Shown here one piece after another: positions 63,690 to 64,000 of a DNA stretch of 64,000 nt. This stretch comes from Rhodophyticola sp. CCM32 (lineage in GTDB: Bacteria; Pseudomonadota; Alphaproteobacteria; Rhodobacterales; Rhodobacteraceae): NCBI RefSeq assembly GCF_004751985.1, contig NZ_CP038492.1, positions 3,735,001 through 3,799,000 on the forward strand. The letters run 5' to 3'. Made by a program: the position numbers and the translations under genes. The notes beneath the pieces are model-generated. The model was not told the origin of the DNA and made no database searches. It was given only the letters and a program-made list of their open reading frames with translations. Each line of letters begins with the position of its first letter. Position 1 is the first letter of the stretch.

Positions 63690-64000
63690 TTACCGTTGCC
63701 CGAACCGGGCGCGGAGCCCGTCGAGTGTGTAGCGTTTGGCCACGGGGCCGTGTTCCTCGGGGAAGAAATTCGGATCGCTCGGCAGGCAGTCGCGGCCACA
63801 GACCTGATGAATATCTCCGGTCTGGCCATTCACGAACCACAGGCGTCCGCCCGGGGTGGCGACCCAGCCATTGACGCCCTGGCGCATGTCGCCTTCCACA
63901 TCAATTGTCGAGGGCACTTCGCCATCATACCCTTCTCCCCAGGCCGCATGGGTGTGCCAGGATGACAGAATCTGCATCTCGGGCGGCACCGGCAGAGAGG
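63690..64000 (-). CDS. DUF4329-like protein, 5' end outside window
   Basis: At least 103 residues are visible and the frame is open to the window edge, so the N-terminus is missing. The segment ILSSWHTHAAWGEGYDGEVP with SxxD later resembles the DUF4329 family (JAB/MPN-like HxH...SxxD), and IHQVCGRDCLPSDPNF follows. Possibly a metal-dependent hydrolase; function unknown. It is convergent with gcvP. Confidence 0.65.
   Translation of the reverse strand, partial: SLPVPPEMQILSSWHTHAAWGEGYDGEVPSTIDVEGDMRQGVNGWVATPGGRLWFVNGQTGDIHQVCGRDCLPSDPNFFPEEHGPVAKRYTLDGLRARFGQR

Overview
The window is a contiguous piece of an alphaproteobacterial chromosome, most likely from Rhodobacterales (Roseobacter/Rhodobacter type). 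The evidence is the form of the 5S rRNA and the C1xA72 initiator tRNA, the high-GC codon use, the order leuA / mreB-mreC-mreD-mrdA-rodA, the order uvrC-pgsA-moaD-moaE, and a gcvT-gcvH-gcvP operon behind a tandem glycine riboswitch. This taxonomic call is inference from gene content; no database was searched.

Layout. 1-3.1 kb: 3' part of an rRNA operon (23S without its 5' end, 5S, tRNA-fMet). 3.2-22.6 kb: a catabolic locus for cell-wall fragments with a TetR regulator, an amidase-signature hydrolase, two complete dipeptide/oligopeptide-type ABC importers (each with its two ATPases fused into one chain), an M20 peptidase remnant, nagB (nonsense), nagA, an RpiR/MurR-type regulator, murQ, a serine beta-lactamase-fold hydrolase and anmK. 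Together AnmK, MurQ, NagA and NagB would take anhydro-MurNAc to fructose-6-phosphate. 22.5-24.9 kb: a nest of mobile DNA, in which an IS3-family element (4-bp target duplication) has an IS5-family element inside its left end and a 100-bp palindromic element inside its transposase gene. 25.0-31.2 kb: tRNA-Gln, a BON+MscS channel, a phosphohexomutase, kdsA and capsule-export genes of KpsE and KpsT type. 31.4-36.7 kb: nhaA, an ArsR-controlled permease, a UDG-fold protein, an SseB-like protein and ghrA. 36.7-44.6 kb: the cell-shape operon, then leuA behind a leucine-rich leader peptide. 44.7-49.0 kb: a BrnT/BrnA module with a broken toxin gene, a sulfotransferase and modABC. 49.2-58.6 kb: an S49 protease, a Ca2+/Na+ antiporter, an SDR, uvrC-pgsA-moaD-moaE, an IS110-family element, a MATE transporter and a gamma-glutamylcyclotransferase-like protein. 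58.6-64 kb: glycine cleavage operon and the truncated end of a DUF4329-like gene.

Two things stand out. First, a family of about 100-bp palindromic elements occurs four times (near 22.54, 24.31, 41.36 and 45.01 kb). Copies insert at a TA or AT dinucleotide, keep the same fold while the outer stem sequence changes on both sides, and have entered coding sequence: in frame in a transposase, exactly in the stop codon of anmK, at the stop codon of mreB, and inside brnT where the toxin loses its C-terminus. Second, five genes (peptide-binding protein, permease, sseB-like, mreB, mrdA) each carry a one-base deletion in a G/C homopolymer. Since mreB and mrdA are normally essential, this pattern looks more like a homopolymer under-call in the sequence than real decay. 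By contrast, the nonsense codons in nagB and the M20 peptidase remnant are substitutions and look real.
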